Positions 1 through 11,800 of a stretch of DNA of 64,000 nucleotides are shown one piece after another (within the stretch, counting starts at the first letter, position 1; each line of letters opens with the position of its first letter). The stretch lies in contig BLAL01000004.1 in assembly GCA_015698045.1 (NCBI GenBank), forward strand, positions 1,240,001-1,304,000, in the 5' to 3' direction. The notes beneath the pieces were generated by a model. It was not told where the DNA came from. It did not search any database and worked only from the letters and a program-made list of their open reading frames with translations. The translations under genes were made by a program, and so were the position numbers. This DNA comes from Rhizophagus clarus (taxonomy: Eukaryota; Glomeromycota; Glomeromycetes; Glomerales; Glomeraceae).

Positions 1-1018
1 GACAATTAATATTTCACACGGTACATCGTGACGTCAAACTACGAATTTTCACCCTACGTTTAATTATTGTTCCTTTCGAGTATCAGTTTTTTTTTTATAA
101 AATCAAATTTTTCGCAAATCAAATTTTTCGCCCCTGAAAATATTTAGCTGCCGATTATTATAAATTCGGCAATTTGTGGTAATAACGAATTTAAATAGTA
201 AAAACAATATATCTATTTAAAGTAATTTCACGTTTCCTTTATAGAAATAATTTGTAAGAAATTTTGAACCAATTAAACTATTTCTACGAAAAATTTAAGA
301 AATTTTTTTTTTTTTTTTTAAAAAAGAAAAAAAAAAATCCTCAAAAAATATTTACTTCACACTCTGATCGTGACGTCTCCATTCACGTGGTAAATCATGT
401 GTGTCATATTTAAAAATCATCATTTTTTCCCATAATTTTTCAGGGCATTTTATATAATTGCAGTTCTCTAATGGTACAGAGAAAAATAAATCAAGCAAAT
501 AATTTGAGAAACGAATTATCAAAATATTAAATATCCTGGTGTAATTTTTCAAAATTGGTTTTAAAGCGCTTTAATTTCTTTTGTGATACAAAAATAATAT
601 AAACTTGGCTTGAATGGGAAAGTGAGTGTTTAATAAGGTTTAAATGATAATCAATTTTAAAACTTGATTATAATACGTCATGATAGTTATGATAAATTTA
701 CTGCGCCATCGATTTCGTCGATTTGTAGGATGTATAAGTAAATTTATTGTTATATAAATCCCAAGCGATTGAAGTGGTCATTTATAGCCAAGTCCTATAA
801 TACTATCTTCTCTTCATTATGTACTCATTTATAGAATTTCTATCTACTACGTGTGTCACATGCACGTTGCGCAAAAAATGGTATACCGAATTAAGTTAGT
901 GTCACTCATTTCTTATAAATAGCCAAGAAATTTTGTTCAACAGAATTTTTCATTTTTCGACTGACGATATATTTTTACGATATTATTTTACGATATTAAT
1001 AGTTATAAAGTTTGAAAT
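1..1018. other. intergenic, upstream of SCAMP-like gene
   Basis: AT-rich sequence with homopolymer runs (poly-T/poly-A near 301-336). No convincing gene is visible. A 66-codon minus-strand frame at 352-552 has no recognisable domain or splice context. The last 100 bases before 1019 should hold the promoter and 5' leader of the SCAMP-like gene; no clear TATA box can be singled out against the AT background. Confidence 0.5.
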
Positions 1019-1948
1019 ATGGTTGAAACAAAAGGAAAAAATTGGTAAGTTGTAATTTCAAAATATTGAAAGTAACACATAACTGATAAAGCAAAATTTC
1101 TCTGGAAAAGTAAAAATAAATTTTTTCAAATATTTTTGATAGGCCCCCTTGTCACCCAATAATTTATCATGATATTCAAGCTGAAATTCTTGAGAGTGAA
1201 GCGATACAAATGGCAGAAACTTCATATAAATTGTGGTTAGGTAATAATGTACACCAACTTGTACTCCAAACTTTATAGCAAAATTTGCAGACATTAACTC
1301 GTTAAATATTTTCGTCATTTTTTTTTTTTCAGCGTATATCGTTACCTTAATATTTAATCTTGCTGCCGTTATTGCTTCAGCAGCTTCAGGCGGTGCCGGT
1401 GATCTTATCATACAAATCCTACTAGCTTCGATATATTTGCTTATATGGCCAATTTTCGATTTCATTTCTAGACATTTGAGTCTTTATCGCGCATTCAAGT
1501 AATTATTGAATTAATTTTTTTTTTCTCGTTCATTGTCTTTATGTTTCTAACCAAAATATTTCTTAAAATTCTTGTAAAAAGATACGATAATTTAAATTCT
1601 TATAGGTTCTTCTTTCTTATTACATTCCTGGATATCTTATTTGGTGTATTTATAGGGATAGGATTTCTTGCGGGCGGTGGAGGTGGATTAATAGCAATGA
1701 TTTACAATTTTCAGCACAAACTTATTGTAGCCGGAGTATTTAATGCTATTTGTGTTTTTTTGGTTTTAAGTTTAACGATGTTCCACACTATATTATTTCG
1801 AAAGGTGACTATTACATAAAATTAATTAATTTTGATTTTTTTTTTTTTTTTTTCTGATTTATTCACAGAAATTTATATGTTGTAGGTTTACAAATATCTT
1901 AAATCATTACACGAAGATTGGAATGTAATCCCAGGAACAGGAAAATAA
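1019..1948 (+). CDS. SCAMP-like secretory carrier membrane protein (5 exons)
   Basis: Exons 1019-1044, 1143-1240, 1333-1498, 1606-1804 and 1886-1948 join in frame (552 nt, 183 residues); all introns are GT-AG and 81-107 nt long. The product starts with a short polar region containing NWPP (residues 8-11) and then HPIIYHDIQAEI, which matches the NWPP...FYQD entry motif of secretory carrier-associated membrane proteins. A YKLWL/TL..N segment, four hydrophobic segments (about residues 42-60, 65-85, 98-122, 134-155), LYRAF before the third segment and FRKVYKYLK after the fourth also follow the SCAMP plan. SCAMPs are four-pass proteins of the Golgi, endosome and exocytic membranes. The long N-terminal NPF-repeat region of animal SCAMPs is absent, so this is a short form. 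An earlier reading that starts at exon 4 alone would miss three exons. Family assignment rests on motif order; I ran no search. Confidence 0.82.
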
Positions 1949-2888
1949 AGAGCAAAATTTAAGAGATATAGGATTAGGATTTTCTCAGTATTTTTTTTTT
2001 TTTTTTATGATTCGTTCTTGAGAATTATATATATATTTTTTCTATCTTTATAAAATCTTTAAATTTTATCCATGTATTATTTTATACTATGTTAAATAAA
2101 ATATAAGTACTTGTAAAAAAAAAAAATCATGTATCATTGCGTCATTGTGTGAATTTTATGAATTATTGAGGAAATGGTTACAGTAGAGTAAAAAAGAATT
2201 TTTTTTTTTCCTTGATTGACAATCATTTTCGTATGTAGATACTATACATGTATGTATAATGTACGAATGACATATCCAAAACTGGTCTCATTTACTCGTT
2301 TTAATGCACAAAAAAAACAATCACGTTTCCATTTTTGTATATGATAATACCAAATAGGTCAAACTTTATTCAAAATGTTGAGAATAAATGAGTTTATAAA
2401 GGTTTATTAGACGAAAATGTGAAATCATTTATCGCAATAAATTTTTTTTTTCTTATTTTTTCTTTTTTTAATTTATCGAACGATTTCTTTTAAAGGTAAC
2501 TTATTTTAAAAATTACAACCTCCGGTTATCGATGAATGATATTCAAACTAATCCAAAATTCATCATTGAACTGCACTCATGCGCCAAAAAAAAAAAAAAA
2601 AAAAATTTTCTTTGTTGAAGTCTTTTTCTTTCACTATTAAATTATCTTAATAAATTTGTGCGAACAATTTTTTTAATATTAACCCTTATCTGTTATGAAA
2701 TATTATTTGTTCTCCCTAGTTTTTTTTTATAAAATTTTCTAAAGTTTATATTGCGGTTAGATTAATAACAAAAGTGGATTTATAATTTAGTTTTTACGAG
2801 TTAGGGTTATAAAAAAAAAAAAAAAATTTAGCGTGTTAGCTTTTTGCTTTATCCAATAACGGTACTTACAATATTTTAACCAAATAGT

Positions 2889-3005
2889 TTCTTCGCTTTA
2901 TTTATTTCTTCGCTTTATTTATTCTTCGCTCTATTTATTCTTCGCTCTATTTATTCTTCGCTCTATTTATTCTTCGCTCTATTTATTCTTCGCTCTATTT
3001 ATTTC
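2889..3005. repeat. 16-bp minisatellite, about 7 copies
   Basis: A tandem array of the unit ATTCTTCGCTCTATTT. The first two copies vary (TTTATT in place of CTCTATTT); the next five are near identical. It is non-coding, with no associated element seen. Confidence 0.85.
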
Positions 3006-3175
3006 GTTTATTAAATACTTTCGAATTTCCCTTTATACATACATTTTCCCCCACGTCAACATATCTCTTCGCAAACAGGTTCCGCCGATTATTTCTTGTC
3101 ATAGCCACATAGAATTTGAAATATTAAATTGAACAAACCAACAAAAATAAATAGTATATTATAATAATTATTTGC

Positions 3176-3240
3176 GACGTCCGGATAATATCCAAACTTT
3201 TTCATGTTTTGGTATGATTTCAGGATATTAACCGGACGTC
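3176..3240. repeat. 18-bp inverted repeat (hairpin)
   Basis: Left arm 3176-3193 (GACGTCCGGATAATATCC) and right arm 3223-3240 pair at 17 of 18 positions around a 29-base loop. The arms are much more GC-rich than the surroundings. The function is unknown; it could be the core of a small foldback element or a structured transcript. Confidence 0.7.
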
Positions 3241-3627
3241 CAAAATCTAGGATAGGGAATACTTTATAGCATTTAAAACTTTCCATGTTTAGGTACATTT
3301 TCTGGAAACCTTTTTTTTTTTTTTTTTATTTAATTTCGGACTTTGCGGATGCAATCTCCGGAAATTCTTTCTTCATATAGTCATTCATTCCCGATTGACA
3401 ACTTTTTTAAGCCATTATGTTGCTGCTTTGTTTTCTTCATCATCTATAAAAAAAATTTACTAATATTGTAGATTTAAACGGGAAAAGTCATGTTTTCAAA
3501 TTCCAGGAAAGTGTTGATTAACCAATTTTTTTTTCGCAAATTGATCACGTGAGATTTATGTAAATTTTGATAAATTCTTAAACCCGGTCAAAATTATGCA
3601 ATTTGTATATCGTAAAATTTTACCGCT

Positions 3628-3941
3628 TTGTATGAGTATATAGTACGTATGCGTACTATACTAGGTCTCTTAATGTATCAAAATATGAAAAAAAAAAAAA
3701 AACCTCGATTCAAGAAAAACGTCTTTCCATTAGTTCAAAAATTTGAAACATTAAATTCGTTCAATCTTCACGAATTTTTAAAAAATTATTGTAAAGATCA
3801 ACAAAAATGGTTTCACCACTTTGAAATTTTTATGATTAATGGTAAAAACTTCATGTTATTATCTATACAAAAACTCGAAGACGCTCCATTCAAGTGTCCT
3901 TATTTTGCCGATCGAAGATTTAATCAAAGGCCTAGATGAAG
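3628..3941 (+). pseudogene. SAM-like domain exon, frameshifted
   Basis: The frame from 3628 encodes a basic leader and then about 55 residues (NLHEFLKNYCKDQQ...INGKNFMLLSIQKLED) that resemble the helix pattern and ING-x-F-L-L-x-KL core of SAM-type domains common in this fungal lineage. Near 3910 the expected end of the domain (DLIKGLDE) continues in the next frame at 3917-3940, directly followed by a good splice donor (GTAAGA at 3942). This looks like a real exon broken by one indel. The true start is unknown; the ATG at 3628 is merely the first available and is followed by a poly-Lys A-run. No downstream exon could be joined with confidence. A SAM-like fold is an inference from the motif only. 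Confidence 0.4.
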
Positions 3942-4799
3942 GTAAGAAATCGTAACTTATAATTCTAAGATTACCTCCCTGATTTACATTTCGTGGATTG
4001 TGAGTAACAGGTTAGTGAGAATGAAAATTGAAATATAAATACGTCTGTTGCTAGCGATCGGTCACTTAGACTCTTTGGCCGTTCTCAAGCACTTCCCTAA
4101 ATGAGATAATGCTTAGGAATTACAATCAATTGAAGTAAAAATAAATAAGAAAGGTAGGAATTAGAAAATATGGTATTTTTTTAGCCAATCAACTTATTTT
4201 AATGAAAAAAAAAAGATGGTCCACAGAGTGGTTCATAGCTCCGGTTTTTTTTTGACTTAATTGGTCATCATCAGTTTTTTTAACCAATCAAATCATCTAA
4301 TAAATCATTGAGGCTGGGAGGTACTTGAGAACGGTTCTAATTTATCAATTATTATGGAAAAAATCGCGATTCTATCAATTCAAGAAGTCATATAGTTTAA
4401 TCAGTCTATACTTTGTTTATTCTTAAAAAAAAAAAAAAAAAAAAAAAAAAGATTTAAAGATCAAGAATTCCATCTCTGCTATAATAAATAAATGAGTATG
4501 CATAAATTGAATCGTGATATTTATTAGTATAAGTTGATAAAGTATTCACAATAACCTATTACAATTGCTATGAATCGTATAAATTACTATAAAGTATAAT
4601 AATACTATAAATCTTTATGTAAAGATGGAGCTTTATTTGTCCGATCGTATGAAAAAGTAGCAAGAGCGTTACCCCTTTTAGAAATCACTCGTACCTTCAG
4701 CTAGGGAGATAATTTTTTTGATTTCTATGAATCAAATAATATCTCCCTGATTTATATTCTGATAAAATGTGATAAAGTGATTCTTAAAAATATTTAATA
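3942..4799. other. non-coding or decayed gene body
   Basis: No intact gene is visible. At 4622-4703 a short open stretch reads DGALFVRSYEKVARALPLL and ends at a stop. Its composition is protein-like, so it may be a relic exon of the broken SAM-like gene upstream. A poly-A run of about 25 bases lies near 4427-4450. Confidence 0.35.
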
Positions 4800-4832
4800 A
4801 TGTCGCCCGCTGGGACTGGACCTCCAGATATA

Positions 4833-5241
4833 GGTGTAAAATACGCAAAACTTCATTGGCTACTTCACCGAATAGATGTCTTGTCACACGAGCGTCTCAA
4901 AAGGTGATGGTCTTGCTATCGTCTACACTAGGAATGAAGACTAGGATTCCTTCGGGCCTTCGGGCTTACAATAAAATACGCAAAACTTCGTTGGCTACTT
5001 CACCGAATAGATGTCTTATCACGCGAGCGTCTCAAAAGGTGATGGTCTTGCTATCGTCTACACTAGGAATGAAGACTAGGATTCCTTCGGGCCTTTGGGC
5101 TTACAATAAAATACGCAAAACTTCGTTGGCTACTTCACCGAATAGATGTCTTATCACGCGAGCGTCTCAAAAGGTGATGGTCTTGCTATCGTCTACACTA
5201 GGAATGAAGACTAGGATTCCTTCGGGCCTTTGGGCTTACAA
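4833..5241. repeat. three tandem copies of a 135-bp unit
   Basis: Equivalent positions recur at 4858, 4993 and 5128, giving an exact 135-bp period with only a few substitutions between copies. The unit length is a multiple of three, so one plus-strand frame stays open through all copies (4856-5281) with 45 residues per repeat, including TRASQKVMVLLSS and GMKTRIPSGL. The block is about 45% G+C, well above its surroundings. Whether it is translated is unclear: there is no independent start signal and the frame is not the one used by the ORF that follows. It may be a minisatellite born inside a former exon. Confidence 0.85.
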
Positions 5242-5277
5242 TATTTATGGCACTTCAATATCTTGCCCACTAGAAGC

Positions 5278-5832
5278 ATGACGCTTCCCGAATATTCAAA
5301 TATGATAAAAAATCTTGATTGGAAGTCATGTAATATTAAGGCAGGTTCATCACCGGCAGATGAACTGGTATCTAAAGACGTTGACATAGATGGTTTGAAA
5401 AGCTTTGAAATTCTCGGGTTATATTTCCTTATATCATTGTGGTATGATTCCATAGATCGTACATGGATTTCTTTAGATAAACTCACTTTTCAAGAATTAA
5501 TTTGTGATGAGGATTGTTCATTTTACGTTTTCTCAGCGCTCAACAAATTAAATACAGAAGAATCTGTTACGTTAGAAATTTATATTCTAGGCGAAATAAA
5601 AATAGATTTAAGTGGAAAGAGTCAGATTTCTTTGATCCTAAAGTTAGAATTGGTTATGTTTAAACATCATGATTCATGTGCCAAAGATTCTATATTCTTA
5701 TGTACATGTAGGATTACCATATTGAAGAAACAAGTTATGAAAGGTGCATATGATTATGAAGAATTAGTCTCTGAATTCGAAGAGTGCGTGAAAATTGATG
5801 TTCGTCTAGTAATCTATATTTACATAAGATGA
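5278..5832 (+). CDS. hypothetical protein, possibly a 3' gene fragment
   Basis: An open frame of 184 codons from the ATG at 5278 (the frame is open back to 5230, inside the tandem repeat). The product is acidic and soluble-looking, with no signal peptide or membrane segment, and includes WISLDKLTFQELI, a run of alternating hydrophobic residues typical of beta strands (SVTLEIYILGEIKIDL) and a CAKDSIFLCTC cluster. Codon use is like that of the neighbouring genes, so it is probably genuine coding sequence. The family is not recognised. Because it begins right after the 135-bp repeat and lies downstream of a broken SAM-like exon, it may be the 3' part of an older gene interrupted by the repeat. 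Confidence 0.45.
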   Translation: MTLPEYSNMIKNLDWKSCNIKAGSSPADELVSKDVDIDGLKSFEILGLYFLISLWYDSIDRTWISLDKLTFQELICDEDCSFYVFSALNKLNTEESVTLEIYILGEIKIDLSGKSQISLILKLELVMFKHHDSCAKDSIFLCTCRITILKKQVMKGAYDYEELVSEFEECVKIDVRLVIYIYIR

Positions 5833-7780
5833 AGTCAGTGTTTTAGAAATAAAGATTAATTGTATATTTCTTCTTGAAAAGCTGTCAAGTCTAATGAGTA
5901 TGGAAATTAGTATTATATGATTTTATAAATTAGTAGTATGCGGAATTTTTGCTTTGTATGTAAACATTAATTTGTCAATTAATTTTTAAATTACAGTATA
6001 AAATTCAGCAAGCACGATATAATTGCCAAATTCGTAACGTGGATAAATTTTAAATTTTAATTGTTGTATAATCCAACTCGTCTAGATTTGAAGTATTTGC
6101 TCCTGGAAAATTATGAAATGAATAATCAAGTAGAGAATAAAATATTTTTTTAATTTTTAACGCCCATTTGTTAATAAAGTTTATAAAGTTCTTTTTCTAA
6201 TAAGTTTCCTTTTAGGAATCAATTATAATTATCAATCTTTTATTATATGAACAATCAAATGCTTTATTAAGTTATGTAAGTTAATTATCACAAGTTCTAA
6301 TAAAACTTAGCCCATGAAGTATGAATCGGTTATACCATTTAAAACTAATAATAACTATCCTAAAAACTATAATTTTGAAATCCAATATAAATATGTCCCA
6401 CCTAATGGCGACTGTTAACTTGGCGGTTTTGCTAAATAGGACCGTCTATAAAACATAAATCATAACTTCAAATTTAATTTCATTATGTTTATTAACACAC
6501 GTTCCAGTACTTACATCCTCTTTTAACATAAATTGATTATTTAAAAAGGATGAACTCGTACAATCAGACCAAATTTGCACCAATGTTAAATAAAAAATTT
6601 CCATTACTCAATTCTTCGGGATCCAGGAACATTTAAATATTAATACTAAATATATTTAATAATTTAATTTTGAAGTTGTTGTTAAATAAATAAATTATTA
6701 GTATTTTCTGCTATCGAATTTCACTCCAAAAATTAAGTTACTTGTATGTATATATATATATATATATATGTACTGTATATATACGGATTCTGTCTCTAAC
6801 TCACGGAGCGATGATTCATGCGAATGATGTCGCATGACATGACTTATCCATGCAATTACAGCCAATTTATCGCGACCCGGTACATAGAAAAATATATCTA
6901 AATAAGTTTCTAATGATAAATTTTGAAACACGCTTAACGCGAACTTACTTAAATTACGTTTCTTAATATCGTTATTTATTGATATTTTTATGAATAATAC
7001 ATCTTCATTACAATATAATATTCAAAAATTTCTTCTTTTGAAAAGTTCCAGCTCAATAATCCCAAAGAAGAACTCCATGAAAGACCAAAGGTGTCTTCTT
7101 ATTAAACAGTGTTGTGAAGCGTCTTTCAAGCAGTGTTGTAATCGCAGTTTAATCCATTCTAGACTTAAATCGTTACCAAACAAAGATAATTTTGATATTC
7201 TGCAGTATATATAAACATATTGTAGTTCTTTTTAAATAATTAGGATGTGCTAATATATCTCACAGTTATACCCTCGATAATCACTCAAGGATATTGGAAG
7301 ATGACCCACCGGGTTACAGACTTACAGCCCTAATCTGACCCGATTAGCCCGTTAACTTGTTTTGAACTTTTTTTTTTGCGAGACTGTTGAATTAGAATTC
7401 GCTATTATATGACTTTATTGATAATTTTTTTTGCCGTTATACATGTATATTAAGAAAAAGGTTTTTTTGAACCGGTATAGTTTTATTTTATTGTTTTAAA
7501 AATCATGTATATATCTAAATAGATTAATTGTCTCTCGTCAAATTTATAAAGATTATTCAAGAAATTGTTGTTTAATCTAATCGATCGACGGTGATTTGTC
7601 ATTTAACTTCAATGTGGATTAAGGCTTTTTAAAATGACAAAGTAACCAGGTAATCAAGTGATTGATACTGGATTAGATGAAAGGAAACGAAAGCAATAAT
7701 AAAGGGAAATAAAACAAACATTCCATTTACAATAATTTTATTTATTGCATGAATGTCAGATTTCTTTCTTTGTTTGCATG
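5833..7780. other. intergenic with (TA)n tract
   Basis: No supported gene. A (TA) dinucleotide run occupies about 6749-6769. Two short frames (6698-6931 minus, which reads through the TA run, and 6990-7214 plus, 74 codons rich in Ser, Lys and Cys) show no domain, splice context or paralogue. Around 7300-7350 a slightly GC-richer patch with repeated GACCC/CCCG motifs may be transposon debris. Confidence 0.4.
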
Positions 7781-7945
7781 TCGTCAGACTCTTAGAAATT
7801 TGGACGAATCCAGAGACTTAGATGTTAAGGGGTAATGTAACCTATAATATATACATTATGTGTTTCCTATAAATTTTTAAAGTTTAATATGCTGATTAAT
7901 ACTCATTTATTAAAAATGATAGATTGTGGTGATAAGCATCATAAT
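7781..7945 (+). pseudogene. relic 3' end of a triple-kinase gene
   Basis: From about 7817 the sequence GACTTAGATGTTAAGGGGTAA and the following 100 bases align by eye with the last exon and 3' flank of gene A (13144-13250), including the ATAGATT-TGGTGAT segment at 7918 versus 13232. The last seven codons read DLDVKG plus stop, compared with GLDVRR plus stop in gene A and DLDFKR in the others. No kinase sequence precedes it. It suggests that another copy once lay in tandem upstream of gene A and was deleted down to its tail. Confidence 0.45.
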
Positions 7946-8882
7946 TTTGAGATGTTTTTGCCCTTATATCTGACGTATTTGATTGCAATTAAGAATTTTT
8001 TATATTCAAATTTTTAAAATAATTATAAAAAATTCTTGCTAATGTTATATCGCGTCCCATTTCAGAAGAGACTAGATCTGCAAGTATTGAATAAAATAAT
8101 AACATACATTACTTTGTTACAATATTTAGGTTTTTCCTCATTTCTTTGTATTGTAATCATTAATCAACAAGTTCAAATTAAACCAAAATTTAATTATAGA
8201 AAAGAAAGTGTAATTAAATAATGATGAAAAAGACTTGATAATAACTTGTAATGAAGAAACATCCCATATGTTTTTTACGAAACTTTACTATAGGCGTAAA
8301 AAATAAAACGATTTCAACTATTTATTATGAATCCTAGTTCAGGTGAAGGTTAAAAAGAAAATTTTTAAATAAATAAATAACATCTCTTACAAACCATCAG
8401 CGAAACAATCGTTTATTAGAGTTAAATTGAGGGTATTAATTACCATTTAAAGCAAAATTATTAAATATATAATGGCTAATCAGTTAAAAGGAATACTATT
8501 GTGGACGTTAGTTTGCTTGATTGTTCATTGTATCAAATAACCATTTTGTCAAATTCCTTTACTAGAATCAATTTGTACAGTATTTAACCCACCCTCATGT
8601 TATTTTCTTGGCTGGTGTAATTTGCATCATTTCTTTTTCGTCAGTATTACATAACGTCATCCGCAGTAAAGATGGAGGATCTATTTTCGAGATCAGTAAA
8701 ATTGAATTGTTGGTCTAAGCATACGGAATATAAACTTCGACCCCGAATCATTTAATCTGCGTTTAATAAATTGTGTGCAACATTTTGTTATTCGTGTAAT
8801 GAAATTGAGTCACAAAAATGTGATCATCCAAAAATTTTGTGATCCTTTTTTTTATTCTGCATTCGTAGAATTAAAAAAGAAA
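7946..8882. other. upstream region of gene A
   Basis: No separate gene. The open frame of gene A extends back to an ATG at 8775, but the extension is not conserved among the paralogues, so it is probably 5' leader. A weak match to the 5' flank of the other copies (TGTGCAAC, TGATCATCC) lies at 8772-8830. A 61-codon frame at 8036-8221 has no support. Confidence 0.4.
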
Positions 8883-11800
8883 ATGAGTATAGATAATAAA
8901 ACTCAAGTTTCAATAGAGTCTGAATTGAGTGTCTCAGATTTAGATTCCAATCATAAAAATTGTTCTTACTGTAATCAACCGTTTATTGAAGAATTATGGT
9001 GTAAGAAATGTGATCCATACAAGATAATTGAAGGATGGACGAGCGAAAATTCCAACGTTGATAAATTCATTAAAGACACAATGTACTCAAGAAAATATGG
9101 AACATGGCTTGAATGGGTACCATTTGATAGATTTACAAATATAGAACAAATTGGTGAAGGCAGATTTTCCATTATTTATTCTGCAACATGGGTAGATGGT
9201 AAAGCAAATTATATTTATGAATATGGAAATTTGAAAAAATCAGACTCTAAACCAATTAAAGTTGCTTTGAAGAGATTAATCGGATCGCATGAAATATCAA
9301 TTGAATATTTAAATGAGGTAAATTTTTATTAATTATATGTTCAAAATTATTTCCTTTCATTAATCTTTAAATTATCATAGCTTAAAATACATTGGAATGT
9401 TTATTTAGAAGAAAATTTTTCTTTGAGATTTTATGGAATGACTAAAGATCCAATAACTAAAGAATTCATAATGATTATTGAATTAGCAAGTGAAGGAAGC
9501 TTGAGAAGTATTTATTTAAATGAATTTAATGATATTTTATGGGATGATAAAATCAGAATTTTAGGTCATTTAATTTTAAGCCTTAATAACTTACACAAAT
9601 TAGGATATTTTCATAAAAATCTTCATGGTGGAAATATTTTGGTTTGTTATAATTATGACAGGTGTTACAATACTTGTATTTCAGATTTTGGATTAACTGG
9701 ACCAGCAAATAAACAAAAATCTGATGATAAAATATATGGTGTGTTACCATATATCGCTCCTGAAGTTTTAAATGGAAATCCATATACATCATCATCTGAC
9801 ATTTACAGTTTTGGTATAATTATGGCTGAATTATCATCTAGAAAACCACCTTTTTATGATAGAAAATATGATTTAAATTTGGCAATAGATATATGTAACG
9901 GGCTTAGACCAGAATTCGGAGAAGGAACTCCTGAATTTTATAAGAAATTAGCTTATGAATGTATGAATTCTAATCCAAAACAAAGGCCGAAAGCAGATGA
10001 ATTAAATAAATTATTAATATTTTGGTATCATTCTATTAATGATGAAATGTTTGGTTATAAAGGAAAGGAGGTTAAGACTATATTCAAAGAAGCTAATAAA
10101 GAGTTTGGTTATAAAGGAAAGAAGGGTAAAGCTATATATAAAGAAACAGATGAAGAAATATTAAATGTTCTGATATCATATAGAAATTATCCTAATGATA
10201 GTCAAATGTTTTCGTCTAGTAATTTACTACCAAAATCTATTAATTCATTTTATATTACTTCATATTCTGAAGAAAATAATAATGAAGGTATTAATCTTAG
10301 TTTTGAAATTTAATTTTATAGTTAAGATGATTACTAATTCTCTTTTCCGTTTTTGTAAAGATATTTCAAACAAACATGGCAATTGTTCTTATTGTAATAA
10401 ATTAACTGAAGAATTGTGGTGTAACGAGTGTGATCCTCATTATTTAATTGACGGATGGATTAGTGGAATTTCTGATATTGATAAGTTTATAAAAGATACA
10501 ATATATAACGCAAGAAAGTATAATTATTCTTCTCTTGAATGGATACCATTTGATAAATTTACTAATATAAAACAGATTGATGAAAATAAATTAGTCAAAA
10601 TGTATTCTGCAACATGGATAGATGGTAAATCAGAATATAAACGACTTACTGATGGAGGTTGGAAAAAATTAAAATCTAAACCTATAGAAATTATTTTGAA
10701 AAGTTTAAATGTATCACAGAATATATCTTCTAAATGTTTATACAAGGTACGTTTTTGTTGTGTTTGCACATACTTTCAATTTTTATTATTTACAATAACA
10801 CTTTCATAATTCATAGCTTAAATTTTATTGGAATTTATGTAAGAAAGATATTACATTTAAATTTTATGGAATAACTAAAAATCCAAAAACTGAAGAAATT
10901 ATGATGGTAACGGAATTGATAAATGCGAAAAGTTTGAGAAATATTCTTACAAATGATTTCAAGAACATTTTATGGAAAAATAAACTTCGTTTATTATTGA
11001 ATTTAGCGCTTATTCTTAAACATTTGCATGAATTGAAATACTTTTTTAAAGACCTTCATAATGGGAATATATTACAAAATGATAATTATTCATATCTTGA
11101 ATTATTTGAGCTAGCAATTAAACAAAAATCAGATGATAAAATATGTGGCATAATGCCTTATATATCTCCAGAAGTTTTATTAAATGGAAAATCGTATACA
11201 TTAGCTTCTGACATTTATAGTTTTGGTATAATTATGACAGAGTTGTCATCTGGAAAGCCGCCGTTTTATGATAAAGTCCACAATTCAAGTCTAGCAACAG
11301 ATATATGTAATGGACTTAGACCAGAATTTGGAAAAGGAACTCCTGATATTTATAAGAGATTAGCTTATAAATGTACTAATGCTAATTTAAATGAAAGACC
11401 AACAGCCGATGAATTATATCAAACTTTAAATTTTTGGGATGACATTCTTAATGATAAAGTTTTAGGGTATATAGGAAAAGAAATCAAAGCAATGTTTGAT
11501 GATGCTGATAAAGAAATACCAAACATTTCAACTTCATATGAAAATAATTCAGATCCTAAATATGTTTGTCAAGTATTTACATTTAGTAATTTACCAATAC
11601 CCGCTAATTCATCTAATACTATTTTATATCTTAAAGAAACAAATAATAAAGGTATTGTATTAGTTTTTTAATTTTAATTAAAACGATAATATTTATTTAT
11701 TGTTTTGATTTATATTTTATATTAGAAAGTAATCAAGCTGATAATAAGATATGTTCTTATTGTAATAAGCCGTTTATTGAAAAATTATGGTGCAAAAAAT

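Larger units (their letters stand above)
1949..3627. other. intergenic with simple repeats and one hairpin
   Basis: No gene is supported. The stretch holds several A/T homopolymers (around 1840, 1990, 2440, 2590, 2810, 3310), the 16-bp minisatellite at 2889-3005 and the hairpin at 3176-3240. A 69-codon minus-strand frame (3089-3298) overlaps the hairpin and has no recognisable domain. Confidence 0.5.

Noticed and set aside
352..552. 66-codon minus-strand frame upstream of the SCAMP-like gene
   Set aside because: No domain, no paralogue in the window, no splice signals; length is within chance for this composition.
2889..3005. Tandem 16-bp units considered as a CRISPR array
   Set aside because: Units are contiguous with no spacers and the genome is eukaryotic.
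8975..9172. Antisense frames opposite the knuckle/P-loop exons (here and at the same place in genes B, C, D and E)
   Set aside because: They recur only because the sense exons are conserved; no start context or domain, so they are shadows.
9583..9795. Antisense and shifted frames inside the kinase exons of all copies
   Set aside because: Shadow frames of conserved coding sequence.
10195..10360. ATG-initiated extension before module 2 of gene A as a separate gene start
   Set aside because: The extension lies in the intron position of all other copies, and phase-correct GT-AG sites join module 1 to module 2. Only gene A has the in-frame ATG.
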